A DNA stretch of 64,000 nucleotides from positions 49,382-113,381 of the forward strand of contig JAHEXI010000011.1 in NCBI GenBank assembly GCA_023252195.1, in the 5' to 3' direction. This document shows positions 18,994-28,064 of this stretch, piece after piece (within the stretch, counting starts at the first letter, position 1; each line of letters begins with the position of its first letter). Both the position numbers and the translations under genes were made by a program. The notes under the pieces were generated by a model that ran no database searches, was not told the DNA's origin, and was given only the letters and a program-made list of their open reading frames with translations. The stretch is from Pseudonocardiales bacterium. Lineage in GTDB: Bacteria > Actinomycetota > Actinomycetes > Mycobacteriales > Pseudonocardiaceae.

Positions 18994-19995
18994 GTGCGAG
19001 AATTGCGAAAACTTCCCAAAGCGCATCTACATCTGCACCTCACCGGTTCCGCGCGCCTTGCCACGGTACGAGAGCTTGCCGACAAATATGGAATCTCTCT
19101 CCCATCGGAGCTGGTGAACGAAGAAGCCGGCTGGGGCGACGGAGGCCGAGAATGGTCTCATTTTCAGTTCCGGTACGACGCGGCGCGGCAAACGATTCAG
19201 TCCGCAGAAGACGTACGCCGAATCATCCGAGAAGCGGCCGCAGACGACGCTGCGGAAGGCTCCCGGTGGTTGGAGCTGCAAGTTGACCCGAGCTCGTACG
19301 CGCGGCATCTCGGCGGCCTGGACCAGGCGGTGGAGATCATGGTCGACGCGTGCCATGACGCGGCTCGAACCGCTGGCATCGGGATAGGCCTCCTGTTGGC
19401 TGTGAGCTGGGGCGCATCGCGCGATCAGGCTGAACGAGTCGCCCTGCTCGCAGCCAGATACGCGCACCGTGGTGTCGTCGGTTTCGGCATCTCCAACGAC
19501 GAGCGGCTGGGCGAGCCCGACGCTTTCGTTTCCGCTTCCCATATCGCGCGTGATGCCGGTCTACTCATAGCGCCGCACACCGGCTGCTACACCGACCACA
19601 GTCATGTGCGCCGATGTGTCGAGCTCCTCGGAGCACGCAGAATAGGTCACGGAATTACTGCGGCGACGAGCAATAGTACCCTCGAAATCCTGGCCCAAAA
19701 CCAGGTCACCATGGAAATTTGTCCCACTTCCTACCTTCCGCTCGGGCTGTTTCCCGCACTGGCACAGGTTCCAGTCACCGAATTTCAGCGGGCCGGAGTT
19801 CCGGTGGCGTTGGGAGCCGACGATCCGCTGATTTTCGGTACCCGACTGATCGGGCAATATGAAATTCTCCGTGACGTGCACGGTCTCAGCGACCAGTCTC
19901 TCGCGGATCTCGCCAGCCAGTCAGTGCGCGCCTGCACGGCCCCAGCAGAGGTAACGAAACAACTTCTCGCAGAGATCGACAGATGGATCCGGTGA
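18994..19995 (+). CDS. Adenosine deaminase-like amidohydrolase with altered active site
   Basis: 333 residues from GTG 18994 (a longer frame starts at 18940). The ADA-type TIM barrel is clear: KAHLHLHLTGS at residue 8, RRIGHGI near 214, GADDPLIFGT near 273. However, where adenosine deaminases have HAGE or HGGE (the catalytic glutamate) this protein reads PHTGCYTD, and the usual Asp of HLDG/HLEG is Thr. It may be catalytically inactive or act on a different substrate. Codon use is less GC-biased than in neighbours (many AAA, ATT, TAT), which suggests recent acquisition. Confidence 0.78.
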   Translation: MRELRKLPKAHLHLHLTGSARLATVRELADKYGISLPSELVNEEAGWGDGGREWSHFQFRYDAARQTIQSAEDVRRIIREAAADDAAEGSRWLELQVDPSSYARHLGGLDQAVEIMVDACHDAARTAGIGIGLLLAVSWGASRDQAERVALLAARYAHRGVVGFGISNDERLGEPDAFVSASHIARDAGLLIAPHTGCYTDHSHVRRCVELLGARRIGHGITAATSNSTLEILAQNQVTMEICPTSYLPLGLFPALAQVPVTEFQRAGVPVALGADDPLIFGTRLIGQYEILRDVHGLSDQSLADLASQSVRACTAPAEVTKQLLAEIDRWIR

Positions 19996-20009
19996 GGTCG
20001 TTGGCCGAA

Positions 20010-20870
20010 CTACGCCTTCAGGCCGCCCGGCAGTACGACCACACCGAGCACTCCGGGTCCGGCATGCGCGCCGATCGCCGCCCCGACCTCGGAAACCAGG
20101 CATTCCGACAGCATCGGCAGTCGGGCTTGCAGTTGCGTGACCAGCTCCGCGGCGCGCTCGGCGGCGCCGAGGTGATGCACCGCGAGGTCGACCGCGGAAA
20201 ATCCCGCTGCCTGCACGGCGAGGTCGACCAGACGTGCCCGCGCGCGGCCGGCAGTACGAACCTTTTCCAACGGCACAACTTTTCCCGCGTCGACATGCAG
20301 CAGCGGCTTGACCGCCAGGGCGCTGCCCAGCAGCGCGGCTGCCGAACCTATTCGGCCGCCACGGCGCAAATGCTCCAGAGTGTCCACGGAGAAGAAAACC
20401 CGGCAGCAACCGCCCACCCGCTCAGCGGTGTCATACACGGTGTCCAGATCGCCGCCATCCGCGGCGACGGCAGCCGCGGCGAGCACACTGAAGCCCAGAC
20501 CCATGCCGGTGGAACGGGAATCGACCACCCGCACCCACTTCGCGCCGACCTGCTCGGCGGCCAGTCTGGCCGACTCCCAGGTACCGGACAGCGCGCGAGA
20601 CAGGTGCACCGACACGACGGCGTCCGCGCCGGCCCGGATCGCTTCGGTATACACCGCCTCGAACTCCCCCGGCGTCGGTCGAGACGTACTCACCGAAGCC
20701 CGCCGCGCCAAAGCTTCCACCAGCTCAGCCGGCCCGAGCTGCACCCCGTCCAGCCAATGCCGACCGTCGACCAGGACGTGCAGGGGAACCTGCCGGATGC
20801 CGCGGCGCTCGGCGAGCCCGGCCGGAAAGTATGCGGTTGAGTCGGTGACGACGGCGATGGCCACGGTCAC
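20010..20870 (-). CDS. DegV family fatty-acid-binding protein
   Basis: 286 residues from GTG 20870, which overlaps the upstream stop by 4 nt. DegV proteins bind fatty acids (FakB role in fatty acid kinase systems). The signature VTDSTAYFPAGLAERRGI opens the protein, with VSTSRPTPGEF near 60 and SVDTLEHLRRGGRIGSAAAL near 160. Equivalent in position to Rv2417c of M. tuberculosis. It converges on the deaminase-like gene, with only 14 nt between the stops. Confidence 0.93.
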   Translation of the reverse strand: MTVAIAVVTDSTAYFPAGLAERRGIRQVPLHVLVDGRHWLDGVQLGPAELVEALARRASVSTSRPTPGEFEAVYTEAIRAGADAVVSVHLSRALSGTWESARLAAEQVGAKWVRVVDSRSTGMGLGFSVLAAAAVAADGGDLDTVYDTAERVGGCCRVFFSVDTLEHLRRGGRIGSAAALLGSALAVKPLLHVDAGKVVPLEKVRTAGRARARLVDLAVQAAGFSAVDLAVHHLGAAERAAELVTQLQARLPMLSECLVSEVGAAIGAHAGPGVLGVVVLPGGLKA

Positions 20871-21472
20871 ACGGGAGCGGCAGTATTATAGGAAAACAAC
20901 CGCCAGCTAGAATTCCGGCGAATAAGCACCGTCCAGTGACAGTTGCTGATTCCACCGAACACCGTCCAGCCCGACACCGGCAGGCCGAGCAGCAGCGGCG
21001 TCAGACCGGCGATCAGGCCGCCGTGGGTGCACAACACCGCGCTACAGTGGCTGGCCGCATCGAGCTCGGCAACCACCTGCGCCGCACGCCCAGCCACTTC
21101 CACCCTCGTCTCGCCGCCCGGTGGGGCCAGTTGCGGGTTCTCCCGCCAGGTCTGGACGCCACCTGGCAGGAGCGCCTCCACCTCCGCGTGGGTCAGGCCT
21201 TGCCAGGCACCCAGATGGGTCTCCCGAAGCCGCTTGTCGATCCTCAGCGGCATCCCGGTCTCGGCCGCGAGCACTGCTGCGGTGTCCCCGGCCCGGGACA
21301 GATCCGAGGCCACGAGCACGTCCGGCTTCAGCTCCGCGAGCCACGGGGCCGCCCGGCGGGCCTGGCGGAGGCCGATCGCGGTCAACTGCGAGTCGAGCTG
21401 ACCCTGCATCCGCTGTGCTGCGTTGTAATCAGTCTCGCCATGCCGCCAGAGCACGAGTCGCGTCAAGGTCAC
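20867..21472 (-). CDS. gpgP: Histidine phosphatase, probable glucosyl-3-phosphoglycerate phosphatase
   Basis: 201 residues from GTG 21472, which overlaps the rsfS stop by 4 nt. The phosphohistidine motif LVLWRHGETDYNAAQRMQG is at residue 6; the second histidine is in LCTHGGLIAG near 151, with the acid ETHLGAWQG near 84. Its place between rsfS and degV matches Rv2419c, which dephosphorylates glucosyl-3-phosphoglycerate in methylglucose lipopolysaccharide synthesis. That specific function is inferred from synteny; a generic phosphoglycerate mutase-like phosphatase is the fallback. Confidence 0.85.
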   Translation of the reverse strand: MTLTRLVLWRHGETDYNAAQRMQGQLDSQLTAIGLRQARRAAPWLAELKPDVLVASDLSRAGDTAAVLAAETGMPLRIDKRLRETHLGAWQGLTHAEVEALLPGGVQTWRENPQLAPPGGETRVEVAGRAAQVVAELDAASHCSAVLCTHGGLIAGLTPLLLGLPVSGWTVFGGISNCHWTVLIRRNSSWRLFSYNTAAPV

Positions 21473-21852
21473 ACCGATTCGTCCACCTCGGCGGCATCGG
21501 CTACGAACGGGATGGTCGGGCAATCCTTCCACAACCGCTCCAGACCGTAGAAGGACCGCTCCTCAGCATGCTGGACGTGCACCACGACGTCGACGAAATC
21601 CAACAGCACCCAGCGCCCCTCACGAGCGCCCTCACGGCGTACCGGCTTACTCCCAGCGGCCGCCATCTTCTCCTCAACGGCATCGACGATCGCCTGCACC
21701 TGCCGCTCGTTGGGCGCCGAGGCGATCACGAAACAGTCAGTGATCACCAGCTGATCGGACACATCGAGCAGGGTGATGTTGTACGCCTTCTTACCGGCCG
21801 CCGCGTTCGCCGCGGTCAGCGCAAGCCGTCTCGCATGATCAGTGGCTGCCAC
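21469..21852 (-). CDS. rsfS: Ribosomal silencing factor RsfS
   Basis: 127 residues from GTG 21852, preceded by AAGGAG. RsfS (RsfA/Iojap) binds L14 and blocks subunit joining when nutrients are scarce. Family motifs: ITLLDVSDQLVITDCFVIAS near 27, ERQVQAIVDAVEE near 50, WVLLDFVDVVVHVQ near 81 and FYGLERLWKDCP near 101. In most actinobacteria nadD lies directly upstream; here nadD is 10.4 kb away (32286-32873), separated by the carbon-metabolism block. Confidence 0.95.
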   Translation of the reverse strand: MAATDHARRLALTAANAAAGKKAYNITLLDVSDQLVITDCFVIASAPNERQVQAIVDAVEEKMAAAGSKPVRREGAREGRWVLLDFVDVVVHVQHAEERSFYGLERLWKDCPTIPFVADAAEVDESV

Positions 21853-22109
21853 ATCACTCCTTCTCCCCGGCTCATTCGGCCGGCGCTTTGTATTGCGGGC
21901 AGTGCCGTATGCACTCCGGTTGTCCGCACCTGGCTACAGGTGAGCGTACGTGCCTGGCCGTCCAGGCCACCAAGGTGCCATGGCGTAATCGGCACCGCGC
22001 TGTTGGTTACCGGAGGTCCGTGCGGTGGCGGGCCAGCGCCATGTCGTGGGACCGTTGATTCCGGCCCGAGTTCCTTCAGCAGTCCTGGTGACAACCAAAG
22101 GAGCAGGTG

Positions 22110-22745
22110 ATGGCAGAGACCCTCTATGGGCGCAACGTGTCCGAACCCCTTGCGGTGCGGACCGAGCCTCCGACCGATCACATCGCTGATCCCGGCCCGC
22201 TCGGCCTCGCCGGATTCGCGATGACCACCTTCGTTCTCAGCTGCGTCAATGCTGGCTTGGTCGCCAAAGCGATCGAGCCGGTCGTGCTGCCGCTGGCACT
22301 GTTCTACGGCGGACTCGTCCAGCTGCTGGCCGGAATGTGGGAGTTCCGGAAGGCGAACACCTTCGGCGCGCTGGCGTTCAGTTCTTACGGCGCGTTCTGG
22401 TTGTCCTTCGCCGGCTACGTCAAGTTCGTCGTTCCGGGCCTACCCACCGCGGCTGCGGCGTCCGCGACCGGGCTTTTCCTGCTGGCCTGGACAATCTTCA
22501 CCGCCTATATGGCGGTAGCGTCGCTGCGGGTCTCCGGCGCAGTGGCCGCGGTGTTAGTCGCCCTGCTCGCGACGTTCCTCCTGTTGACCATCGGTGCGTA
22601 CACGGGTGCCGCCAACATCACGAACATCGGCGGCTACGTCGGAATCGTGACCGCAGCGCTGGCCTGGTACGCCTCTTTCGCCGGCGTCACCAACGCGACT
22701 TTCAAGAAGACGGTGCTGCCGGTCTTCCCGGCCGCGACCAGGTAG
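22110..22745 (+). CDS. Acetate/succinate transporter (GPR1/FUN34/YaaH, AceTr family)
   Basis: 211 residues from ATG 22110, with AAGGAG at about -9. Six hydrophobic segments span residues 25-205. The family motif region reads GPLGLAGFAMTTFVLSCVNAG at residue 30 (NPAPLGL-like signature) and FGALAFSSYGAFWLSFA near 89. It should be a channel/transporter for acetate or succinate in the inner membrane. It opens the carbon block, divergent from rsfS and convergent with prk with only 5 nt between stops. Confidence 0.9.
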   Translation: MAETLYGRNVSEPLAVRTEPPTDHIADPGPLGLAGFAMTTFVLSCVNAGLVAKAIEPVVLPLALFYGGLVQLLAGMWEFRKANTFGALAFSSYGAFWLSFAGYVKFVVPGLPTAAAASATGLFLLAWTIFTAYMAVASLRVSGAVAAVLVALLATFLLLTIGAYTGAANITNIGGYVGIVTAALAWYASFAGVTNATFKKTVLPVFPAATR

Positions 22746-22750
22746 CCGTA

Positions 22751-23632
22751 TCAGTGCCCGAGCGCCTGCTTGCGCCGCTCCATCAGCCGCCAGATCATCG
22801 GCGTGAAGATGAGTTGCATCGCGAGATCCATCTTGCCGCCCGGGCACACGATGGTGTTGGCGCGCGACATGAACGAGTCGTGCAACATCGAAAGGAGGTA
22901 CGAGAAGTCGATGCCGCGCGGATCGGCGAAGCGGATGATGAGCATCGACTCGTCCGCCGTCGGGACGGTCCGGGCGATGAACGGATTGGACGTGTCGACC
23001 ATGGGCACGCGTTGGAAATTGACATGGGTGCGCGAGAACTGTGGGCAGATATAATTCACATAATCGGGCATGCGGCCCAGAATCGTTTCGGTCACCGCCT
23101 CGGTGGAGTAACCCCGAGTCGACATGTCGCGATGCAGCTTCTGGATCCACTCCAGGTTGATCACCGGAACGACGCCGATCAGCAGGTCCACGTGCTGGGC
23201 GACGTCAACCTTGCCGGTAGCAACCGCTCCGTGTAGTCCTTCGTAGTACAGCAGGTCCGTGTCGGCGGCCAATTCCTCCCAGGGCGTGAACGTACCGGGA
23301 GGTTGGTTGTAGGGCGCCGCCTCCTCGTCGTCGTGCAGGTACTTACGCACGCGGCCACGGCCGTTCTCGCCGTACTGCCGGAACAGCTCCTCAAGCTCCT
23401 CGAAAAGGTTCGCCTCCGGGCCGAAGTGGCTGAGCCCGTGGTCACCGCGGTCGAACGCCTCGGCCACCTTGGCTTTCATCTCGGTGCGATCGTAGCGGTG
23501 GAAGCTGTCGCCCTCGATGAGCGCCGCGTTCACGTGCTCGCGCCGGAAGATCTGCTCGAACGTGCGCATCACCGACGTTGTCCCGGCGCCCGAAGAGCCG
23601 GTAATGACGATGATCGGATGCTTGGCTGACAT
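22751..23632 (-). CDS. prk: Phosphoribulokinase (proteobacterial class I type)
   Basis: 293 residues from ATG 23632. PRK phosphorylates ribulose-5-phosphate to ribulose-1,5-bisphosphate, the CO2 acceptor of the Calvin cycle. Walker-like GSSGAGTTSVMRTF at residue 13, EGDSFHRYDRTEM near 38, GDHGLSHFGPEANLF near 60 and YNYICPQFSRTH-like VNYICPQFSRTHVNF near 193 are class I CbbP features. Downstream of, and 17 nt from, the FBPase gene on the same strand. No RuBisCO lies in the window. The proteobacterial-type sequence in an actinobacterium suggests transfer. Confidence 0.93.
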   Translation of the reverse strand: MSAKHPIIVITGSSGAGTTSVMRTFEQIFRREHVNAALIEGDSFHRYDRTEMKAKVAEAFDRGDHGLSHFGPEANLFEELEELFRQYGENGRGRVRKYLHDDEEAAPYNQPPGTFTPWEELAADTDLLYYEGLHGAVATGKVDVAQHVDLLIGVVPVINLEWIQKLHRDMSTRGYSTEAVTETILGRMPDYVNYICPQFSRTHVNFQRVPMVDTSNPFIARTVPTADESMLIIRFADPRGIDFSYLLSMLHDSFMSRANTIVCPGGKMDLAMQLIFTPMIWRLMERRKQALGH

Positions 23633-23649
23633 GGCCTGCGCCCTTTCGT

Positions 23650-24720
23650 TCAACCGTTGGTGCGGAACAGGCCGCGCGTGCTGAACAGTGGCGTGTCGTA
23701 CTCCGCTACGTTGTAGTCACGGTAGTACTGCTCGATGCGCTCGACCTCTTCACGCGCGCCGAAGATGAACGCGATGCGCTGGTGCACTTCCTCTGGCGTG
23801 ACGTCGAGAACGCGTTCGCGCCCGGTGCTGGCGAAGCCGCCCGCCTGCTCGACGATGAAGGCAACCGGATTGGCCTCGTAAAGCAAGCGCAGCCGACCCT
23901 GCTTTGCCGGATCCTTCGTATCGCGCGGATAGAGGAACACGCCGCCGCGCGTGAGAATGCGATGGGTCTCGGCAACGAGCGAAGCGACCCAGCGCATATT
24001 GAAGTCCTTGCCGCGAGGGCCCGTACTGCCGGCGAGGCACTCATCGACGTAGCGCGTCACCGCCGGTTCCCAGAACCGGCTGTTCGAGGCGTTGATGGCG
24101 AACTCACGCGCGGCGGCGGGGACCCGAATCTCCGGATGAGTGAGGATGAACTCGCCGAGCTGCGGCTCGAGGGTAAAGCCGTGCACCCCCCTGCCGACGG
24201 TCAAGACGATCATCGTCGAAGGGCCGTAGATCGCGTATCCAGCGCAGACCTGCTTCGACCCCGGCTGCAGGAAGTCTTGGGCGGCGGCGTTCTCGCCTGG
24301 ATTCTGGGCCCGCAGAATCGAGAAAATGCTCCCGACCGACAGATTCACGTCGATGTTCGACGAACCGTCGAGCGGGTCGAACGCCAGGAGGTACTTGCCG
24401 CACGGGTAGCGCTCCGGGATTGGATGCGGTGCCTCCAGCTCCTCGGACACCATCCCGGCGAGCAAGCCACCCCATTCGTTGGCGCGCAGGAAAAGGTCGT
24501 TCGCGACCAGGTCGAGCTTCTGCTGCGTCTCTCCCTGGACATTGGTCGTCGCGGCCGCCCCGAGCACACCGCCGAGCGCACCGTAGGCAACCCGCTTGGC
24601 GATCGCCCGGCACGCGAGCGCCACGTCGAGAATAAGGGAGTTCAGCTCCCCGGTCGCGCCTGGATGGCGGCGCCCCTCCTCGATCAGGAACTGGGTGAGC
24701 GTCGTACGGTCGGTGAGCAT
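23650..24720 (-). CDS. fbp: Class I fructose-1,6-bisphosphatase
   Basis: 356 residues from ATG 24720, with AAGGA at -7. It hydrolyses fructose-1,6-bisphosphate in gluconeogenesis or the Calvin cycle. Diagnostic residues: VSEELEAPH near 92 (metal Glu pair), FDPLDGSSNIDVNLSVGSIF near 114 (metal/substrate site), RGGVFLYPRDTK near 258 and LRLLYEANPVAFIVEQAGG near 276. Actinobacteria normally use the unrelated class II GlpX enzyme, so a class I enzyme paired with prk points to an imported carbon-fixation set. Divergent from the GH65 gene. Confidence 0.95.
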   Translation of the reverse strand: MLTDRTTLTQFLIEEGRRHPGATGELNSLILDVALACRAIAKRVAYGALGGVLGAAATTNVQGETQQKLDLVANDLFLRANEWGGLLAGMVSEELEAPHPIPERYPCGKYLLAFDPLDGSSNIDVNLSVGSIFSILRAQNPGENAAAQDFLQPGSKQVCAGYAIYGPSTMIVLTVGRGVHGFTLEPQLGEFILTHPEIRVPAAAREFAINASNSRFWEPAVTRYVDECLAGSTGPRGKDFNMRWVASLVAETHRILTRGGVFLYPRDTKDPAKQGRLRLLYEANPVAFIVEQAGGFASTGRERVLDVTPEEVHQRIAFIFGAREEVERIEQYYRDYNVAEYDTPLFSTRGLFRTNG

Positions 24721-24808
24721 GGCATCCTTCAGGTCGGTGTAAACAGACTAGACGGGGCGTGCGCCGCGCTCCGAGGGCAGGTGCCCGAACACGGTGAGGA
24801 GGGGATCC

Positions 24809-27292
24809 ATGGCTGACTTCATCCTCACCTACGACGCCTTCGACCCAGCGCAGGAAGGTCTGCGCGAGGCCCTGACTTCCACCGGCAACGGTTACTTCGC
24901 CTCCCGGGGAGCGGCTGAATGGGAGGACGCGAACTCGGTCCATTACCCGGGCACCTACGCCCACGGCTGCTTCAACCGGGAGACCACCATCCTCGGAGGT
25001 CGGCCGGTCCTCAACGAGGACTTGGTCAACCTTCCGAACTGGTTGCTGCTGAAGCTGCGGATCGAAGGCGAGGAAGCGGTCCGGCTTGACAACGTCGAGG
25101 TGCTTTCCTACCGCCATTCCTACGACATTCGCAACGCCGTGGTCGAGCGCGAGATCCAGTTCCGCGACCGAATCGGTCGTGTGACGACTTTGCACAGCCG
25201 CCGCTTCGTGAGCATGGCCAACAGCCACTTGGCCGGAATCGAATGGACAGTGACTCCGGACAACTGGTCAGGCCGCGTGGAGGTGATCTCGGGGCTCGAT
25301 GGTCGCATGACGAACCACATGGTTGCCCGCTACCGCGAGCTTGAGGGCCGTCACCTCAACCCGTGGTCTCCGCGCACGTTCGGCCCAGAGATCATCGCTC
25401 TCAAGGTGCAGACCCGGCAGTCGAACATCTACATCGCTGAGGCAGCGCGCACACGCGTGTTCCGCGACGACAGTGACACCCCGCAGGAAGTCGCCCGCAG
25501 CTTGTACCAGATGGAGGACTACATCCAGCAGGTCCTCGCCTTCGACGTCGAGCAGGGCAGCCCGATGCGGGTCGAGAAGATGGTCTCGCTGTTCACCTCC
25601 CACGACAACGCGATCGCCGAAACACTGGTCGCTGCGGGAAAGAACGTCGCACGCTACGGGGATTTCCCCGCAGCGCTGACCGACCACGAGTCGGCGTGGA
25701 CCGAGCTGTGGGACATCGGCGACATCGAACTGCCCAGCGAGCCCCGACTGCAGTTGCTGCTGCGTTTCCACGCCTCGCATGTGCTGCAGGTGTGCTCACG
25801 GCACACTGCCCGGCACGACGCGGGGGTGCCGGCTCGGGGGCTCAATGGCGAGGCTTACCGCGGCCATGTGTTCTGGGACGAGCTTTACATCTATCCGTAC
25901 CTCAACTTCCGGCTGCCCGAAGTCACCCGTGGGCTGTTGATGTACCGCTACCGGCGCCTGGCCGAGGCGCGGGCCGCCGCCCGGGAGGCCGGCTACTCCG
26001 GCGCGATGTTCCCGTGGCAAAGCGGCAGCGACGGCACCGAGGAGACGCAGGTCGTCCACCTCAACCCGCTGTCCGGGCAGTGGCACCCCGACCACAGCCA
26101 TCATCAGCGTCACGTCAACGCGGCGATCTTCTACAACGTCTGGCAGTACTACCAGGCGACCGACGACGTGGCGTTCCTCCGCGACTACGGCGCCGAGCTC
26201 ATGCTCGAGATCGCCCGTTTCTGGGCTTCAATCGCGCACTACAACCCCGAGCGCGACCGCTATGAGATCCACGGGGTAATGGGACCCGACGAGTTCCACG
26301 AGCGCTACCCCGGCGCCGACGAAGCCGGGCTGCGCAACAACGCTTACACCAACCTGATGGTGGCCTGGATCGCGAGCACCGCCCCGCGGGTGCTCAATCT
26401 GCTACCGCGGAGCCGTCGCGCCGCACTGCGGGTTCGTCTCGGGCTGACCGACGACGAGGTGCGCACGTGGGATGAGATGAGCCGCAAGATGTTCGTCCCT
26501 TTCCATGCAGACGGCATCCTCAGCCAGTTCGAGGGTTACGCCGATCTCGAGGAGCTGGACTGGGATCATTACCGCGCCGAGCATCCCAACATCCAACGCC
26601 TGGACCGCATCCTCAAAGCTGCGGGTGACGACCCCAACTGTTACCAGCTAGCCAAGCAGGCCGACACGGTGATGCTGTTCTTCCTGTTCTCCGGCGACGA
26701 ACTCCGCGCGCTGTTGGAACGACTCGGATACGACTACGACCCCGACCTCGCGCGGCGGACCATCGACTACTACGACCGTCGCACCTCGCACGGCTCGACC
26801 CTGAGCCTGGTCACGCACGCCGCCGTGCTAGGCAGGCTGGACCCGGAGAGCTCGTGGCAGCGGTTCCTTGTCGCACTGGAGAGCGATGTGAGTGACGTGC
26901 AGGGCGGTACCACCAAGGAGGGCATCCACATGGGCGTTATGTCCGGCACCCTGGACCTGCTGCAACGCGGCTACGTCGGCGCGAACGTACGCGACGGGGT
27001 TCTGCACTTCGACCCGACGCTCACCGACCGCCTCGACGGGCTCAGTTTCCCGATGCAGTTCCGCGGTACCTCGATCAGGGTCAGCATCTCCGGCGATGAG
27101 CTGACGGTGCATACGCTGTCCGAGGGCTTCAGCCGGCCAGTCCGCATCGGCATCGGCGACGAGGTCCGAGAGCTGGCCGCGGGGCAGGAGTGGGTAGCGC
27201 CGCTGCGCCGGCAGTGCGTTCGTCCGGACGATCGTCCGCAGGACTCGGACCACACCGGGGAAGGGAGCGATCGTGCCGACACGAGGCTTTGA
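24809..27292 (+). CDS. Glycoside hydrolase family 65 disaccharide phosphorylase
   Basis: 827 residues from ATG 24809, with GAGGAGGGG at about -12. GH65 enzymes phosphorolyse maltose, trehalose or kojibiose to beta-glucose-1-phosphate. The N-terminal beta-sandwich (STGNGYFASRGAAEW near 30) leads into an (alpha/alpha)6 barrel with AYRGHVFWDELYIYPYL near 352, the general acid Glu in GVMGPDEFHERYPGA near 491, KQADTVMLFFLFS near 616 and the phosphate-binding RTSHGSTLSLVTHA near 659. Donor specificity is not decided by what I can see. It overlaps the beta-phosphoglucomutase-like gene by 20 nt, the classic partner that converts beta-G1P to G6P. Confidence 0.92.
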   Translation: MADFILTYDAFDPAQEGLREALTSTGNGYFASRGAAEWEDANSVHYPGTYAHGCFNRETTILGGRPVLNEDLVNLPNWLLLKLRIEGEEAVRLDNVEVLSYRHSYDIRNAVVEREIQFRDRIGRVTTLHSRRFVSMANSHLAGIEWTVTPDNWSGRVEVISGLDGRMTNHMVARYRELEGRHLNPWSPRTFGPEIIALKVQTRQSNIYIAEAARTRVFRDDSDTPQEVARSLYQMEDYIQQVLAFDVEQGSPMRVEKMVSLFTSHDNAIAETLVAAGKNVARYGDFPAALTDHESAWTELWDIGDIELPSEPRLQLLLRFHASHVLQVCSRHTARHDAGVPARGLNGEAYRGHVFWDELYIYPYLNFRLPEVTRGLLMYRYRRLAEARAAAREAGYSGAMFPWQSGSDGTEETQVVHLNPLSGQWHPDHSHHQRHVNAAIFYNVWQYYQATDDVAFLRDYGAELMLEIARFWASIAHYNPERDRYEIHGVMGPDEFHERYPGADEAGLRNNAYTNLMVAWIASTAPRVLNLLPRSRRAALRVRLGLTDDEVRTWDEMSRKMFVPFHADGILSQFEGYADLEELDWDHYRAEHPNIQRLDRILKAAGDDPNCYQLAKQADTVMLFFLFSGDELRALLERLGYDYDPDLARRTIDYYDRRTSHGSTLSLVTHAAVLGRLDPESSWQRFLVALESDVSDVQGGTTKEGIHMGVMSGTLDLLQRGYVGANVRDGVLHFDPTLTDRLDGLSFPMQFRGTSIRVSISGDELTVHTLSEGFSRPVRIGIGDEVRELAAGQEWVAPLRRQCVRPDDRPQDSDHTGEGSDRADTRL

Positions 27293-28064
27293 AGCGGCGA
27301 TCTTCGACGTGGACGGCGTGCTGGTCGACTCCCCGCACGAACGAGCCTGGAAGGACTCGCTGCGCGAGCTGATGGAAAACGACTGGGCCGACATCGCGGA
27401 CCAGACCTCGTGGTCCGACGAGCGCTTCACGCCGCAGGTCTACCAGCAGGTGTTATCGGGCAAGCCACGAATGAGTGGAGCGCTCGCGGCCCTGGAGTAC
27501 TTCAAGGTTCCCGACTCCGCCGAGCGGGCGCAGGCTTACGCCGTGAACAAGCAAACCATGGTCATCAAGCTCATCGAGGCCGGCGAGTTCCGGGCTTACC
27601 CTGACGCGTTGCGTTTCGTTTTGGCTGTGCGCGACGCCGGAATCCCGGTGGCGGCGGCGTCATCGTCGAAGAACGCTAGACTGTTCCTTCGCCAAATCCG
27701 ACTCGACACGTTCGCCGCCGAGCAGGATCTGCACTACGACTTCTTGCGCCCCGGCCTGAGCCTGCTCGAGTTCTTCGACGTCGACATCTCTGGACGCGAT
27801 TTCGCCCATGGGAAACCACACCCGGAGATCTTTCTGACCGGTGCCGCCGAGCTCGGCGTCACCCCGGAGCACTGCTTCGTCGTGGAGGACGCAACCAGCG
27901 GGGTGCAGGCGGCCAAGTCCGGGGGCATGGCGGCGTTAGGCGTGGCCCGAGCCGACGACGAGGAACTCTTAGCGGCTGCGAACGCTGATCTCGTCGTCAC
28001 GTCCCTGGACGACGTCGACGTCACCGGCCTGGACACGCACCAGCTCCGGCGGCGGACGTCATGA
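27273..28064 (+). CDS. HAD hydrolase, beta-phosphoglucomutase-like
   Basis: 263 residues from GTG 27273 (GGGAAGGGAG upstream), starting inside the GH65 gene. HAD motifs: AIFDVDGVLVDSPHERAW at residue 9 (nucleophile and acid Asp), AAASSSKN near 128, KPHPEIFL near 182 and VVEDATSGVQAAKSGGM near 200. The Asp-x-Asp with a helical cap and the partnership with GH65 make beta-phosphoglucomutase the best guess; a phosphatase is possible. The stop overlaps the next ATG (ATGA), so three genes are coupled. Confidence 0.88.
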   Translation: MPTRGFEAAIFDVDGVLVDSPHERAWKDSLRELMENDWADIADQTSWSDERFTPQVYQQVLSGKPRMSGALAALEYFKVPDSAERAQAYAVNKQTMVIKLIEAGEFRAYPDALRFVLAVRDAGIPVAAASSSKNARLFLRQIRLDTFAAEQDLHYDFLRPGLSLLEFFDVDISGRDFAHGKPHPEIFLTGAAELGVTPEHCFVVEDATSGVQAAKSGGMAALGVARADDEELLAAANADLVVTSLDDVDVTGLDTHQLRRRTS

